Positions 44,103 through 52,887 of a stretch of 64,000 nt of DNA are shown here, one piece after another; the first letter of the stretch is position 1, and each line of letters opens with the position of its first letter. The notes beneath the pieces are model-generated. The model saw only the letters and a program-made list of their open reading frames with translations. It did not search any database and was not told the DNA's origin. The position numbers and the translations under genes were made by a program. This stretch comes from Woeseiaceae bacterium (GTDB lineage: Bacteria; Pseudomonadota; Gammaproteobacteria; Steroidobacterales; Woeseiaceae), in the NCBI GenBank assembly GCA_024640345.1, contig JAHEFD010000004.1, forward strand, positions 42,371-106,370, written 5' to 3'.

Positions 44103-45512
44103 TTGCAGAATCAAAAAGCGATGGGCACGGAGCTTCGTGCGAGCAACGGCGAGACCGTCGACGCCGAAGTGTGGCCCGAGGGCAGCCTCGAGGTTCTTTC
44201 CCAGGCTGAGGCAGAGCAACTACGGTCTGACAGCGAGGGCGGGCTATATCTGTTACTGCGGCGCTGTATCCTCGCCGTTTTGAATTCGGGCGCCGAGACC
44301 GATGACACGCGCGCAGTCCTGGAGAAATACCGGGATTTCGATGTCGGATTCGTCCAGCAGGATCGTGGGCTCAAGCTAACGCTCAAGTCGGCACCGGCCG
44401 TGGCATTTGTTGACGGGATCATGATTCGGGGCATCAGGGAGCTGATCTTCGCTGTCCTGCGCGACGTCGTATTTACCAACTACGAAATTCGTGAAAGTAA
44501 CCGTTTCGACCTGTCTTCATCCGAAAGCATTACTAACGCGGTTTTTCATATCCTGCGTAATGCTCACGTGCTGCAGTCCTCGGTTCGACCCCAGGTGGTC
44601 GTCTGCTGGGGAGGGCATGCCATCAGCCGAACTGAGTATGACTACACAAAAAAGGTCGGCTACGAGCTGGGATTGAGGGGTCTCAACGTTTGTACCGGGT
44701 GTGGGCCCGGCGCGATGAAAGGCCCGATGAAAGGCGCCACAATCGGCCACGCAAAGCAGCGAATTTGTGATGGCCGCTATATTGGAATCACGGAGCCAGG
44801 GATCATCGCAGCGGAGTCTCCCAACCCAATCGTCAATTCGCTGATCATCATGCCTGATATGGAAAAGCGCCTGGAGGCGTTTGTCAGAATCGGCCACGGC
44901 TTCGTCATCTTTCCAGGGGGTGTCGGTACGGTAGAGGAAATTCTCTATTTACTGGGGATACTCATGCACCCTAAAAACCATGACCTGCCGATGCCGATGA
45001 TCATGACGGGTCCTCCGGAAAGCGCGGAGTATTTCGCACAGATTGATGCCTTTATTGGCGGGACGCTGGGCCAGAAGGCGCAAGAACGATACAAAATAAT
45101 TATCGACGACCCGGAGCGCGTGGGCAGGGAAGTTCGCGAATCGCTCACTGCGGTGAGGGATTTTCGAAGGGCAAAGGGCGATGCCTACTATTTCAACTGG
45201 CGACTGCAAATCGATCAGGATTTCCAGATGCCGTTCAATGCGACCCACGAGTCGATGCGTTCACTCAATATCGACGACCAGTTACCTGTTCACGTTCTCG
45301 CGGCCAACCTGCGTCGCGCGTTCTCCGGGATCGTCTCAGGGAATGTACGCGAAGATACGATTGCGACTATTGAAAAAAGTGGCCCGTTCGAGATTAGTGG
45401 GGCGGCCGGTCACATGAGCTTGCTCGACCAGCTGCTGGCGGCTTTCGTCGAACAGGGTCGCATGAAGCTTGCTCGTGAGTCATATAAGCCCTGTTATCGG
45501 GTCGTCAAGTGA
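44103..45512 (+). CDS. ppnN: Pyrimidine/purine nucleotide 5'-monophosphate nucleosidase
   Basis: 469 residues matching PpnN (YgdH): an N-terminal domain, a central LOG-type Rossmann domain (VVCWGGHAISRTEYDYTKKVGYELG, then CTGCGPGAMKGPMKGA and the PGGVGTVEEILYLLGI signature), and a C-terminal domain. It cleaves nucleoside monophosphates to base and ribose-5-phosphate, and in E. coli is stimulated by (p)ppGpp. TTG at 44103 is used; ATG at 44121 is also possible. Confidence 0.94.
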   Translation: MQNQKAMGTELRASNGETVDAEVWPEGSLEVLSQAEAEQLRSDSEGGLYLLLRRCILAVLNSGAETDDTRAVLEKYRDFDVGFVQQDRGLKLTLKSAPAVAFVDGIMIRGIRELIFAVLRDVVFTNYEIRESNRFDLSSSESITNAVFHILRNAHVLQSSVRPQVVVCWGGHAISRTEYDYTKKVGYELGLRGLNVCTGCGPGAMKGPMKGATIGHAKQRICDGRYIGITEPGIIAAESPNPIVNSLIIMPDMEKRLEAFVRIGHGFVIFPGGVGTVEEILYLLGILMHPKNHDLPMPMIMTGPPESAEYFAQIDAFIGGTLGQKAQERYKIIIDDPERVGREVRESLTAVRDFRRAKGDAYYFNWRLQIDQDFQMPFNATHESMRSLNIDDQLPVHVLAANLRRAFSGIVSGNVREDTIATIEKSGPFEISGAAGHMSLLDQLLAAFVEQGRMKLARESYKPCYRVVK

Positions 45513-45704
45513 ACCGGGGAGCGTCACCCGCATTCTGTTAAACCGCCTTTATTCGCGGGGCCGTGCGGCTCTTGATTAAGTAAAAAAGAGCGGTAATGCA
45601 TTGATATTTATGTAAAAAGTCACGGTCCGCTCTGTGATGTAGTTCCTGTGATTTGCCGCTTGCTGCGGGTACCTTGTTTGAAAGGACTGGACGAGTACGT
45701 TCGC

Positions 45705-45956
45705 ATGCAAGATAGCAAGGATAACGCCTGGGCCCGTGGATTCGATGAAGCGACTGATGAGGTCGCGGGCATCGATCGCGATTCCAAGAACACCGCGACC
45801 GGGCCAGACTCGGATGGCTGGCAGCAATATCGCAGGTGGATTTCCAAAGCACCGGCCCCCCGCGGCCGTCGCACGGGTGTCGATCCTTCACTGTATACCT
45901 GGAAGGGCTATCGAAGCTGGACCGAGCAGATCAAGCGCAACTGGCAAGACAGCTAA
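45705..45956 (+). CDS. Tryptophan-rich small protein, unknown function
   Basis: 83 residues, soluble, charged, with five Trp (ARGFDEATDEVAG, then WQQYRRWISKAPAPRGRRTG and YTWKGYRSWTEQIKRNW). The composition is unlike random sequence and the frame has a clear stop. ATG at 45705 has a weak GAG about 9 bases upstream; a GTG at 45648 would lengthen it by 19 residues. No family is recognised. Confidence 0.45.
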   Translation: MQDSKDNAWARGFDEATDEVAGIDRDSKNTATGPDSDGWQQYRRWISKAPAPRGRRTGVDPSLYTWKGYRSWTEQIKRNWQDS

Positions 45957-46242
45957 CAAGCCACATCCGGTCGATTTTTCCTCTTTTAGAAAACCGCTTT
46001 GTCGCGTGACGACTGTCGTGCGTCATGCGGTTTTGCGCATGTCGCAGCCCTGGCCTTGTTCATCCGAACTGCGGGCACGAAAAAGAGAAATGAGTCCGGA
46101 AAAAAGTACGAACGGGTTCTCTCTTTTGCACATTAGTGACCGCCGGAAAGTGCGGCTGTGACAAGCTGTGATGCGCCTCACGGTGGTATCAAATCGACCT
46201 GATTATAGTCGCCATTAAGGACAACAAACGCGACACGGAAGT
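45957..46242. other. Intergenic region with a long inverted repeat
   Basis: 286 bases with no supported gene. AAAACCGC (45990-45997) and GCGGTTTT (46027-46034) form an 8-bp inverted repeat around an inner ACGAC/GTCGT pair. This could be a weak terminator for the Trp-rich gene. The rest, up to the ATG at 46243, shows nothing I can name. Confidence 0.4.
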
Positions 46243-46434
46243 ATGTCAAACAAGTGTTTAGAAAATGAATCGCCACTGTCCGCTCTAAAGAGCGAGTCGG
46301 CACGTCAGCGCTGGGAGATGTTCCACAGGGCGATAGCACATGCCAAGCAGTCGAATATCGACGCCCTTCAGGAAGCCGAGAATCCAGTCAGCAACGCCAA
46401 GCCCTCTGGCCCGATGCTGTCAATCGCGCGCTAA
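46243..46434 (+). CDS. Small hypothetical protein (63 aa)
   Basis: 63 residues, hydrophilic and helical (ALKSESARQRWEMFHRAIAHAKQSNIDALQE is amphipathic). ATG at 46243 has CGGAAG close upstream. No motif or family is recognised. It lies 26 bases before the small membrane protein gene, so it could share its transcript. The call rests on frame, composition and spacing only. Confidence 0.4.
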   Translation: MSNKCLENESPLSALKSESARQRWEMFHRAIAHAKQSNIDALQEAENPVSNAKPSGPMLSIAR

Positions 46435-46460
46435 TCCGACGGATAACGGGAGCGGTTGAA

Positions 46461-46712
46461 ATGGAAGTCATCGCGCAATACCTGGACGACCTTGAAGACC
46501 TCATCTATGCCATAGCCCTGAAGTGGGAAAGAATGCGCCGAACGATACGCTTCGCGTTATTCGTTACGACCTCGGTTTCACTGCAGGTTTTCGGCGTACT
46601 CCTGGCACTTTCCTATCCTCCTTTTGCGGTTGCCGTTGCCGCTCTCCTGCTGGTGGGGATGCTTTATCGCGGCGCTGTGCACTATTCTCCCGGCTCAGTC
46701 GCTTCCAGCTAG
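46461..46712 (+). CDS. Small membrane protein (83 aa)
   Basis: 83 residues with a soluble acidic N-terminus (EVIAQYLDDLEDLIYAIALKWERMRRTIR) and two hydrophobic segments (about 30-48 and 52-70). ATG has GGAG about 8 bases upstream, a good site. The function is not recognised. It lies 100 bases before htpG, and the putative htpG promoter starts just after its stop. Confidence 0.65.
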   Translation: MEVIAQYLDDLEDLIYAIALKWERMRRTIRFALFVTTSVSLQVFGVLLALSYPPFAVAVAALLLVGMLYRGAVHYSPGSVASS

Positions 46713-46721
46713 CCCGAAAAA

Positions 46722-46747
46722 CTTGAAAAACTCGATCTAAGCACTAT
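46722..46747 (+). promoter_or_regulatory. Sigma-32 (heat-shock) promoter candidate for htpG
   Basis: CTTGAAA (46722-46728) matches the sigma-32 -35 element perfectly. After 13 bases, CACTAT partly matches the CCCCAT -10 element. It is about 65 bases upstream of the htpG start, as expected for a heat-shock chaperone. Confidence 0.5.
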
Positions 46748-46812
46748 CGTGTGTCTCCGCAGGACGCGCGCAGTCGCCGTGTCCGTCATTTAGATAGTTC
46801 GGGAGTATGTGC

Positions 46813-48696
46813 GTGAGTGAAACAACCGGTCGGGAGACCCTGGGCTTCCAGACAGAGGTCAGGCAGCTGTTACAGCTGATGATCCATTCGCTATACAGCA
46901 ACAAGGAAATTTTCCTGCGTGAATTGGTCTCCAACGCTTCGGATGCCGCGGATAAACTGCGCTTCGAGGCAATTGAATTGCCGGAACTGATTAAAGAGGA
47001 TCCCGATCTCAGGATAAGAGTCAGCTTCAACGGCGAGGCAGGAACCCTCTCGGTTTCCGATAACGGAATCGGAATGACGCGCGAGGAATTGGTCGCCAAT
47101 CTCGGCACGATCGCACGCTCCGGAACCGCGGAATTTCTGCAACAGATGACGGGTGACGAGAAAAAGGATGCAAAACTGATCGGTCAGTTCGGTGTCGGTT
47201 TTTACTCCGCCTTTATCGTCGCCGACCGCGTCGAGGTGTTAACCCGAAAAGCGGGCGCAGGCGACAATGAAGCAGTTCGCTGGGAATCTGACGGGCAAGG
47301 CGAATTTACGGTAGAAAACGCTGAACGTGGCTCTCGTGGCACAACGGTTACGCTGCACCTGAAAGACGAGGAAAAGGAGTTTCTCCAGGAATTTCGACTT
47401 GAATCGCTGATCCGAAAATATTCGGATCACATCGCCTTCCCGGTTTTGTTGAGCAACGAAGGCGAAAAGGGTGATGAAGAAAAGACCGTCAACTCTGCTA
47501 CTGCGCTTTGGACTCGGCCGCGGACCGACATCAGCGATGACGAATACCAGGAATTCTACAAGCACCTGTCACATGACTTCGCTGACCCCCTGGCCTGGAG
47601 TCACAACAAGGTCGAAGGCAAACGCGAGTATACGAGCCTGCTGTATGTCCCGGGCACCGCGCCCTACGACCTTTGGAATCGCGAGGTTCCCAAGGGTCTC
47701 AAGCTTTATGTGCAGCGTGTTTTCATCATGGATGACGCCGAACAGTTCCTGCCGCTGTATCTCCGATTCATTAAAGGCGTTATTGATTCGGCGGATCTTC
47801 CCCTGAACGTTTCCCGTGAACTGTTGCAGAAGAATGCAGATATGGATGCCATGCGCGGTGCGCTAACGCGCCGCGTAATCGACATGCTGAATAAGCTGTC
47901 GTCCGGAGATGCGGAGAAATACGCAACGTTCTGGCAGGAGTTTGGCCAGACTATTAAAGAGGGCATTATCGAAGACAAGCAGAACGCCGAGCGATTGATG
48001 AAGTTGCTGAGATTTGCGACCACCGCTTCGGATTTGTCAAAGCAGGATCAGTCCCTGGGTGACTACGTCTCGCGCATGACCGAGAACCAGGAAAAAATCT
48101 ACTACATCGTTGGTGAGACCTACGAAACAGTCAAATCAAGCCCTCATCTCGAACAACTGCGTGAAAAAGGACTGGAAGTGCTGTTGCTTTACGATCGAAT
48201 TGATCCGTGGATGGTCGACCACCTTGGCGAATTCGAAGGTAAAGCGTTCCAGGATGTCGGCCGTGGTCAGCTCGCGTTACCCGATAGTGATGACATCATT
48301 ACCCAGGACGCAATCAACGACGAGCACAAGGCGTTGCTGAAGAAAATGAAACGAATCCTCAAAGACCGTGTTGAGGCGGTGAATGTCAGTCAGCGACTGG
48401 TCGACTCTCCCGCTTGCGTTGTCACCTCGGAACAGGATCTTGCTCCTCAGTTGAGGCGCATGCTCGAAGCATCGGGGCAGGCGCTTCCCGAATCGAAGCC
48501 GATTCTGGAAATCAACGTTAAACATCCGCTGGTGACGCGCCTGTCGTCGGAGTCCGATGATGAACGTTTCGGACAGTTAGCAAAAATCGTACTCGATCAC
48601 GCATTGCTGGCCGAGGGCACACAACTCGAAAATCCGGCAGACTACGTCCGTCGCATGAATCAGTACCTTCTCGATATCGAAGCGGACGGCGGATAG
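46813..48696 (+). CDS. htpG: Molecular chaperone HtpG (Hsp90)
   Basis: 627 residues with the Hsp90 ATPase motifs: ELVSNASDAADKLRF (Asn), DNGIGMTREEL, GTIARSGT, QFGVGFYSAFIVAD and a middle-domain Arg region. It works in the cytoplasm with DnaK to fold clients. GTG at 46813 is chosen over ATG at 46807 because GGGAG is 7 bases upstream of the GTG but too close to the ATG. A sigma-32-like promoter precedes it. Confidence 0.97.
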   Translation: MSETTGRETLGFQTEVRQLLQLMIHSLYSNKEIFLRELVSNASDAADKLRFEAIELPELIKEDPDLRIRVSFNGEAGTLSVSDNGIGMTREELVANLGTIARSGTAEFLQQMTGDEKKDAKLIGQFGVGFYSAFIVADRVEVLTRKAGAGDNEAVRWESDGQGEFTVENAERGSRGTTVTLHLKDEEKEFLQEFRLESLIRKYSDHIAFPVLLSNEGEKGDEEKTVNSATALWTRPRTDISDDEYQEFYKHLSHDFADPLAWSHNKVEGKREYTSLLYVPGTAPYDLWNREVPKGLKLYVQRVFIMDDAEQFLPLYLRFIKGVIDSADLPLNVSRELLQKNADMDAMRGALTRRVIDMLNKLSSGDAEKYATFWQEFGQTIKEGIIEDKQNAERLMKLLRFATTASDLSKQDQSLGDYVSRMTENQEKIYYIVGETYETVKSSPHLEQLREKGLEVLLLYDRIDPWMVDHLGEFEGKAFQDVGRGQLALPDSDDIITQDAINDEHKALLKKMKRILKDRVEAVNVSQRLVDSPACVVTSEQDLAPQLRRMLEASGQALPESKPILEINVKHPLVTRLSSESDDERFGQLAKIVLDHALLAEGTQLENPADYVRRMNQYLLDIEADGG

Positions 48697-48747
48697 CCGT
48701 TGGCGGCGGGGAAGGCGGGTGCTCGCATCCGCCGCTACCGCGTGCCA

Positions 48748-50223
48748 CTACGTTGGTCGAGCGCTGCTGCGCATATGCGGTACAACCAGGCTGCGTTCGA
48801 TCAGCCCAAAAAGTATCTCGGTCAGTATTGCCAACGCCGCGGCTGGAATGGCCCCCTGCAGGATCAGGCGTGTGTCGTTTAGTGCCAGGCCGGTGACAAT
48901 CGGATCACCCAGGCCACCAGCGCCGATGAAGGCGGCCAGCGTGGCCGTACCGATGCTGATCACGGCCGCCGTGCGAATACCGGCAAGGACGTGCGGCATC
49001 GCGAGTGGCATCAGTACGTAACGCATTTCTTCTGCTCGTGTCATTGCCATGGCAGCGGCGACCTGCCGGTAACCCTGTGGAATTGCCAGCATTGCTGTAA
49101 TCGTGCTGCGCGCGATAGGCAGTAACGAATAGAGAAACAGGGCAATGATGGCCGGTACCTGGCCAACGCCGACAACGGGAATCAAGAGAGCGAGCAAGGC
49201 GATGGACGGTACGGTCTGCAGCAATCCCGTGAAATAGAGGAATGCATCGGCGAGTCGTTTGTGTGGATAAACGAACGATGCAATGCCAACGCCCGTAAAG
49301 ATGGCGAATGCGAGCGCAATAAAAGTGAGCTTTAGGTGTCGCTGGGTATTCTTGATGAGGTCGTCATAAACCGTTCGATTTCGTTCGGTTACAGCGATCA
49401 GACCCTCGTCCCGAAGAAATCCGTTCGCAATTGCGGCATAGCTGGCGTCAGGGTCGAGAACGGCCAGGTTGAGTTCACGCATTCGCTGGTCATCGAGTCG
49501 TCCACTAAGCGTTGCGAGTGCATCCAGCGCGTTTTGGTCCACATCTTTTCGAGCCAGGAATGCCGCCAGGTAATCAGGGAAGAATCCGAGGTCATCCTCA
49601 AGAATGACCAGGTCCGACTGGATAATCTGGCCGTCCGACGTGTAGACGGCAATCAGATCCACCTGGTCAGCATTGATGGCCTCGTAAGCCAGGCCATGTT
49701 CGATACTGTTTGCCGGGCGTACAAATTTGTAATGTGCCTGGAGGCCTGGCCAGCCATCTTCACGATTCATGAACTCATGCGGAAATGATATCCGCATGGG
49801 CGGCGCGGTACGCAGATCCGAAATCCTGCTAAGGGAGAATCGTTTCGCTGACGCAGTGGATGCGGCGACGGCGTAGGCGTTGTTGAAACCGAGCGGGTCG
49901 AGCAGGAGCAGACCCTGGTCGTCGAGCGCGCGTCGGATATCGCCCAGTTCCGTGAGTTCCGGCCGCTTGAGTATCACCTCGGTTATCGTACCAGTGTACT
50001 CCGGATACACATCGATGGCCCCGTTTTGCAGTGCTTCAAAAGCAATACTTGTGCCGTTAAGGCCAAAGCGCCGATCGACTTCGAATCCCCGGCTTTCCAG
50101 CAGCTGAGCGCCCGCTTCGGCAAGTATGTAGCTTTCCGCAAACGTCTTGCTGCCAATGACAACAGGTTCCGCACGGACAGTCCCGGCAATCAATATCAAC
50201 AGGAACAGGCGATGAATGTTCAT
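48748..50223 (-). CDS. Osmoprotectant/betaine ABC transporter: fused substrate-binding and permease protein
   Basis: 491 residues. A signal-like segment (about 1-18) is followed by an OpuAC-type binding domain (about 19-275; VIGSKTFAESYILAEAGAQLLE, VYPEYTGTITE), then a ProW/OpuBB-type permease with five or six helices (about 300-480; a GVGQVPAIIALFLYSLLPIAR loop). The fused design is known in glycine betaine/choline importers. The exact substrate is not shown. It starts in the ATP-binding gene's stop (ATGA overlap), so both parts are co-translated. Confidence 0.93.
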   Translation of the reverse strand: MNIHRLFLLILIAGTVRAEPVVIGSKTFAESYILAEAGAQLLESRGFEVDRRFGLNGTSIAFEALQNGAIDVYPEYTGTITEVILKRPELTELGDIRRALDDQGLLLLDPLGFNNAYAVAASTASAKRFSLSRISDLRTAPPMRISFPHEFMNREDGWPGLQAHYKFVRPANSIEHGLAYEAINADQVDLIAVYTSDGQIIQSDLVILEDDLGFFPDYLAAFLARKDVDQNALDALATLSGRLDDQRMRELNLAVLDPDASYAAIANGFLRDEGLIAVTERNRTVYDDLIKNTQRHLKLTFIALAFAIFTGVGIASFVYPHKRLADAFLYFTGLLQTVPSIALLALLIPVVGVGQVPAIIALFLYSLLPIARSTITAMLAIPQGYRQVAAAMAMTRAEEMRYVLMPLAMPHVLAGIRTAAVISIGTATLAAFIGAGGLGDPIVTGLALNDTRLILQGAIPAAALAILTEILFGLIERSLVVPHMRSSARPT

Positions 50224-50963
50224 TCGTCCGTGCCTGTAATGCCGGTGCAAAGTTCGCGAACGTAGTTGTTGGCTGGTTGCTCGATAACCTCGTCAACCGG
50301 GCCAAATTGCTGCACCCGTCCCGAGCGCATAATAACGATGAATTCGGCCAGTCGTATCGCCTCCTCGGGGTCATGCGTGACCAGGATCGTAGAAATCGTC
50401 ATGGACTGTCGCATGGCCAGAAACTGTTTGTGTATCGACCTGCGGGTCATCGTGTCCAGGCCGGAAAATGGTTCATCGAGCAGCAAAAGATCGGGACGCA
50501 GCATCAATGCACGACATAACCCGGCCCGTTGTTGCTGTCCGCCAGAGAGCTCGTGCGGGAAGCGATCCAGAACCGAGTCGGGAAGCCGCATCAGTTCGAG
50601 CAGTTCCGCGACACGTGCGTTTCTCGCCTCATCGCTCCAGTCGCTGAGAATTGCCGGCAGCATGATATTTTCGCGGATCTTCATGTGAGGAAGCAGCGCG
50701 ACTTCCTGGATTGCGTAGCCGATTCGCTGGCGCAAAGCCCGCAGATTGTCGCGCCGCAACGTCTCGCCCAGCGTCGTAATACTGCCGCTGTCAGGCGACA
50801 ACAGGCCAATGACCAGCTGAATCAGCGTAGATTTTCCGCTGCCGCTGGATCCAAGTATTGCTGTTGTATGTCCGGACGGGAAAGCGAGTGATACGTCATC
50901 AAGAGCAATGACATCTCCCCGCTGCAGGCGAACATTTTTGAGTTCCGCTGCGTATTCTGACAT
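50220..50963 (-). CDS. Osmoprotectant/betaine ABC transporter ATP-binding protein
   Basis: 247 residues with Walker [10 protein letters not shown], the [15 protein letters not shown] signature, [13 protein letters not shown] and the H-loop (LVTHDPEEA). It lacks the C-terminal CBS domains of OpuCA/ProV, so regulation by ionic strength is not evident. It energises the adjacent binding/permease protein. It is divergent from msrB. Confidence 0.94.
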   Translation of the reverse strand: MSEYAAELKNVRLQRGDVIALDDVSLAFPSGHTTAILGSSGSGKSTLIQLVIGLLSPDSGSITTLGETLRRDNLRALRQRIGYAIQEVALLPHMKIRENIMLPAILSDWSDEARNARVAELLELMRLPDSVLDRFPHELSGGQQQRAGLCRALMLRPDLLLLDEPFSGLDTMTRRSIHKQFLAMRQSMTISTILVTHDPEEAIRLAEFIVIMRSGRVQQFGPVDEVIEQPANNYVRELCTGITGTDE

Positions 50964-51097
50964 CTAAAGACCGATGTCCTGTTTTTGTTGTCCCAGCAGG
51001 CACCATACGATGCTCCATTGAATTAGTAAAATTGAAGGCTGACCAAGACCCGCGACTTGCTGCTAGAATTCGGCCGACACGAGGGAGTCAAAAACCA

Positions 51098-51490
51098 ATG
51101 AGCCGAAAACGAGATGGCGGCAACGATCTCAAATCGAGACTGACCGAAGAGCAATACCGGATCACACAGATGAAGGGTACCGAGCCGCCCTTCACCGGAA
51201 ATTACGTCGATCTGAAGGACAATGGCACCTTCAGCTGCATATGTTGTGGTACCGATTTGTTCAGTTCCGAACATAAATACGACTCCGGATCAGGATGGCC
51301 GAGTTTTTGGCTGCCACTTGCAGGCGATAATGTCCGCACCATTCGGGATACGAGTCTCGGCATGATTCGGACAGAGGTCGTGTGCAATCATTGCGACGCA
51401 CACCTGGGACACGTCTTCGACGATGGGCCGAAACCAACCGGGCTCAGGTACTGTATCAATTCCGCATCCCTGGACTTCAAGAAGTCTTAG
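51098..51490 (+). CDS. msrB: Peptide-methionine (R)-S-oxide reductase
   Basis: 130 residues with the MsrB set: zinc ligands CxxC (Cys47/Cys50 and Cys96/Cys99), the GSGWPSF substrate motif (residues 64-70) and the catalytic Cys119 in [11 protein letters not shown]. It reduces methionine-R-sulfoxide using thioredoxin. ATG at 51098 has GGGAG about 10 bases upstream; the frame runs further back. A lipoprotein FKBP follows 40 bases later and may be co-transcribed. Confidence 0.96.
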   Translation: MSRKRDGGNDLKSRLTEEQYRITQMKGTEPPFTGNYVDLKDNGTFSCICCGTDLFSSEHKYDSGSGWPSFWLPLAGDNVRTIRDTSLGMIRTEVVCNHCDAHLGHVFDDGPKPTGLRYCINSASLDFKKS

Positions 51491-51530
51491 GCGACGCGCC
51501 CCAGAAATCCATAAATTGAAGGCAACTGAC

Positions 51531-52043
51531 ATGAATAAAATTCGTTCAACCATTTTCCTGGGCATCACGTTCCTGATCGTTGCTTGTGGCGGGCCCGCGG
51601 AAAAACCCAGCCAGATCCAGGCCATTCCCGAAAACCCGGCAGACATCGAGATTGCTGGTATCGAGTCTGTGGAGATAGCGCCAGGTCTGTCCATGAGAAC
51701 CTTGTTGCGAGGTGACGGTGCCGTTGCTGAAGCAGGGCATACAGCGGTTGTGCATTACACCGGCTGGCTTTACGACCCGGAAGCTGACAAATTTCGCGGC
51801 CGGAAATTTGACAGTTCAGTCGATCGCGGCGCGCATTTCAATTTCACCCTGGGTGAAGGGAGAGTTATCAAAGGTTGGGACCAGGGTGTTGTCGGCATGC
51901 AAATTGGCGAGGTCCGCGAGCTGACGATTGCTCCGGAAATGGGTTATGGCGATCGCGGTGCGGGCGGTGTCATTCCCCCTGGCGCTACGCTGGTATTTGT
52001 CGTTGAACTCGCCGATCTCCAGGGATTGGAAAACCGGAACTAG
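51531..52043 (+). CDS. FKBP-type peptidyl-prolyl isomerase, lipoprotein
   Basis: 170 residues. A lipoprotein signal (LIVAC, Cys19) precedes a single FKBP domain (about 55-165). Motifs are [38 protein letters not shown] and the terminal [15 protein letters not shown]. It would act at the membrane facing the periplasm. Its last four bases overlap the convergent OmpA-like gene. Confidence 0.95.
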   Translation: MNKIRSTIFLGITFLIVACGGPAEKPSQIQAIPENPADIEIAGIESVEIAPGLSMRTLLRGDGAVAEAGHTAVVHYTGWLYDPEADKFRGRKFDSSVDRGAHFNFTLGEGRVIKGWDQGVVGMQIGEVRELTIAPEMGYGDRGAGGVIPPGATLVFVVELADLQGLENRN

Positions 52044-52846
52044 GTTTTGGGAAACACGAGCTCAACATCGATTCGTCGATTGAGCTGGTGTGCTTGTCGT
52101 GTTGCTTCGGCGACCATCGGTTGCGACGAGCCAGCCCCTGTTGCAGTAATTCGCTCCGCCACGATTCCCCCGGCAATCATGTACGCTGCCACAGCGTCCG
52201 CGCGTGCCTGGCTCAACACGAGGTTGCCGGATTCCTGGCCGGTATTGTCCGTATGACCAGTAACGACGATTCTTGACGCAGGACAGTCGGTTGCGATCTG
52301 GATTAATTCATCAAGCAGTGGAGTTGCGCTCATGCCCAGATCTGCGCTTGCGGGAGGAAATTCAATCTTTCGCCCGTTCAGAGCTGTCCGGAAGATCGAA
52401 AGGCAGTGGCGATCGAGCGAGCCGATCGATCTGATTTCTTTGACCTGATCATCAAGTTGCATGCCGGCGAGCAGGTTTCTCTCTACCCGCGTCAGGCTAT
52501 CTCGCCATCTGCCGGCATCGTTAGTTATCCCGCGCGCCTGCATCTCCGAGGCGCTGATAACGATGGTTGATGAATAGGTTTCTGCTGCCGCACGCAATGC
52601 CAGCTCGGATACCAGCGCCCAGCCGGGTGGCAGGGAGGGGCGTTCCGAAAGATCAAAAGTTGCTGTCTTTTCGGGAAATAGCGTGTGCGCACGTTGGCGA
52701 AGGATCGATTCGTGTGCGACCGAACTGACTGATCCGCTGAGTTTGACTTGTGTTTTGCTGACCTCGATCGTGAGTTCCGGCTCTATACGACGCTCGTCGA
52801 GCGGAATCTCCTCCTGGGTTTGTGCCGCGCCAATCCAGATCAACAC
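52040..52846 (-). CDS. OmpA-like periplasmic/outer-membrane protein
   Basis: 268 residues from the GTG at 52846. A BON-like segment (about 20-70; [19 protein letters not shown]) is followed by a C-terminal OmpA domain that binds peptidoglycan (about 160-268; [35 protein letters not shown]). With this start the signal peptide is too short. The same frame, read back to a CTG at 52891 that overlaps the upstream stop (CTGA), adds a hydrophobic stretch ([16 protein letters not shown]) and makes a proper signal. I report the GTG conservatively and prefer the CTG by inference. Confidence 0.82.
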   Translation of the reverse strand: MLIWIGAAQTQEEIPLDERRIEPELTIEVSKTQVKLSGSVSSVAHESILRQRAHTLFPEKTATFDLSERPSLPPGWALVSELALRAAAETYSSTIVISASEMQARGITNDAGRWRDSLTRVERNLLAGMQLDDQVKEIRSIGSLDRHCLSIFRTALNGRKIEFPPASADLGMSATPLLDELIQIATDCPASRIVVTGHTDNTGQESGNLVLSQARADAVAAYMIAGGIVAERITATGAGSSQPMVAEATRQAHQLNRRIDVELVFPKT

Positions 52847-52887
52847 GCATAGAGCGGCGGCGATGGAGTTTCTGCTGGCAGGCGGTG

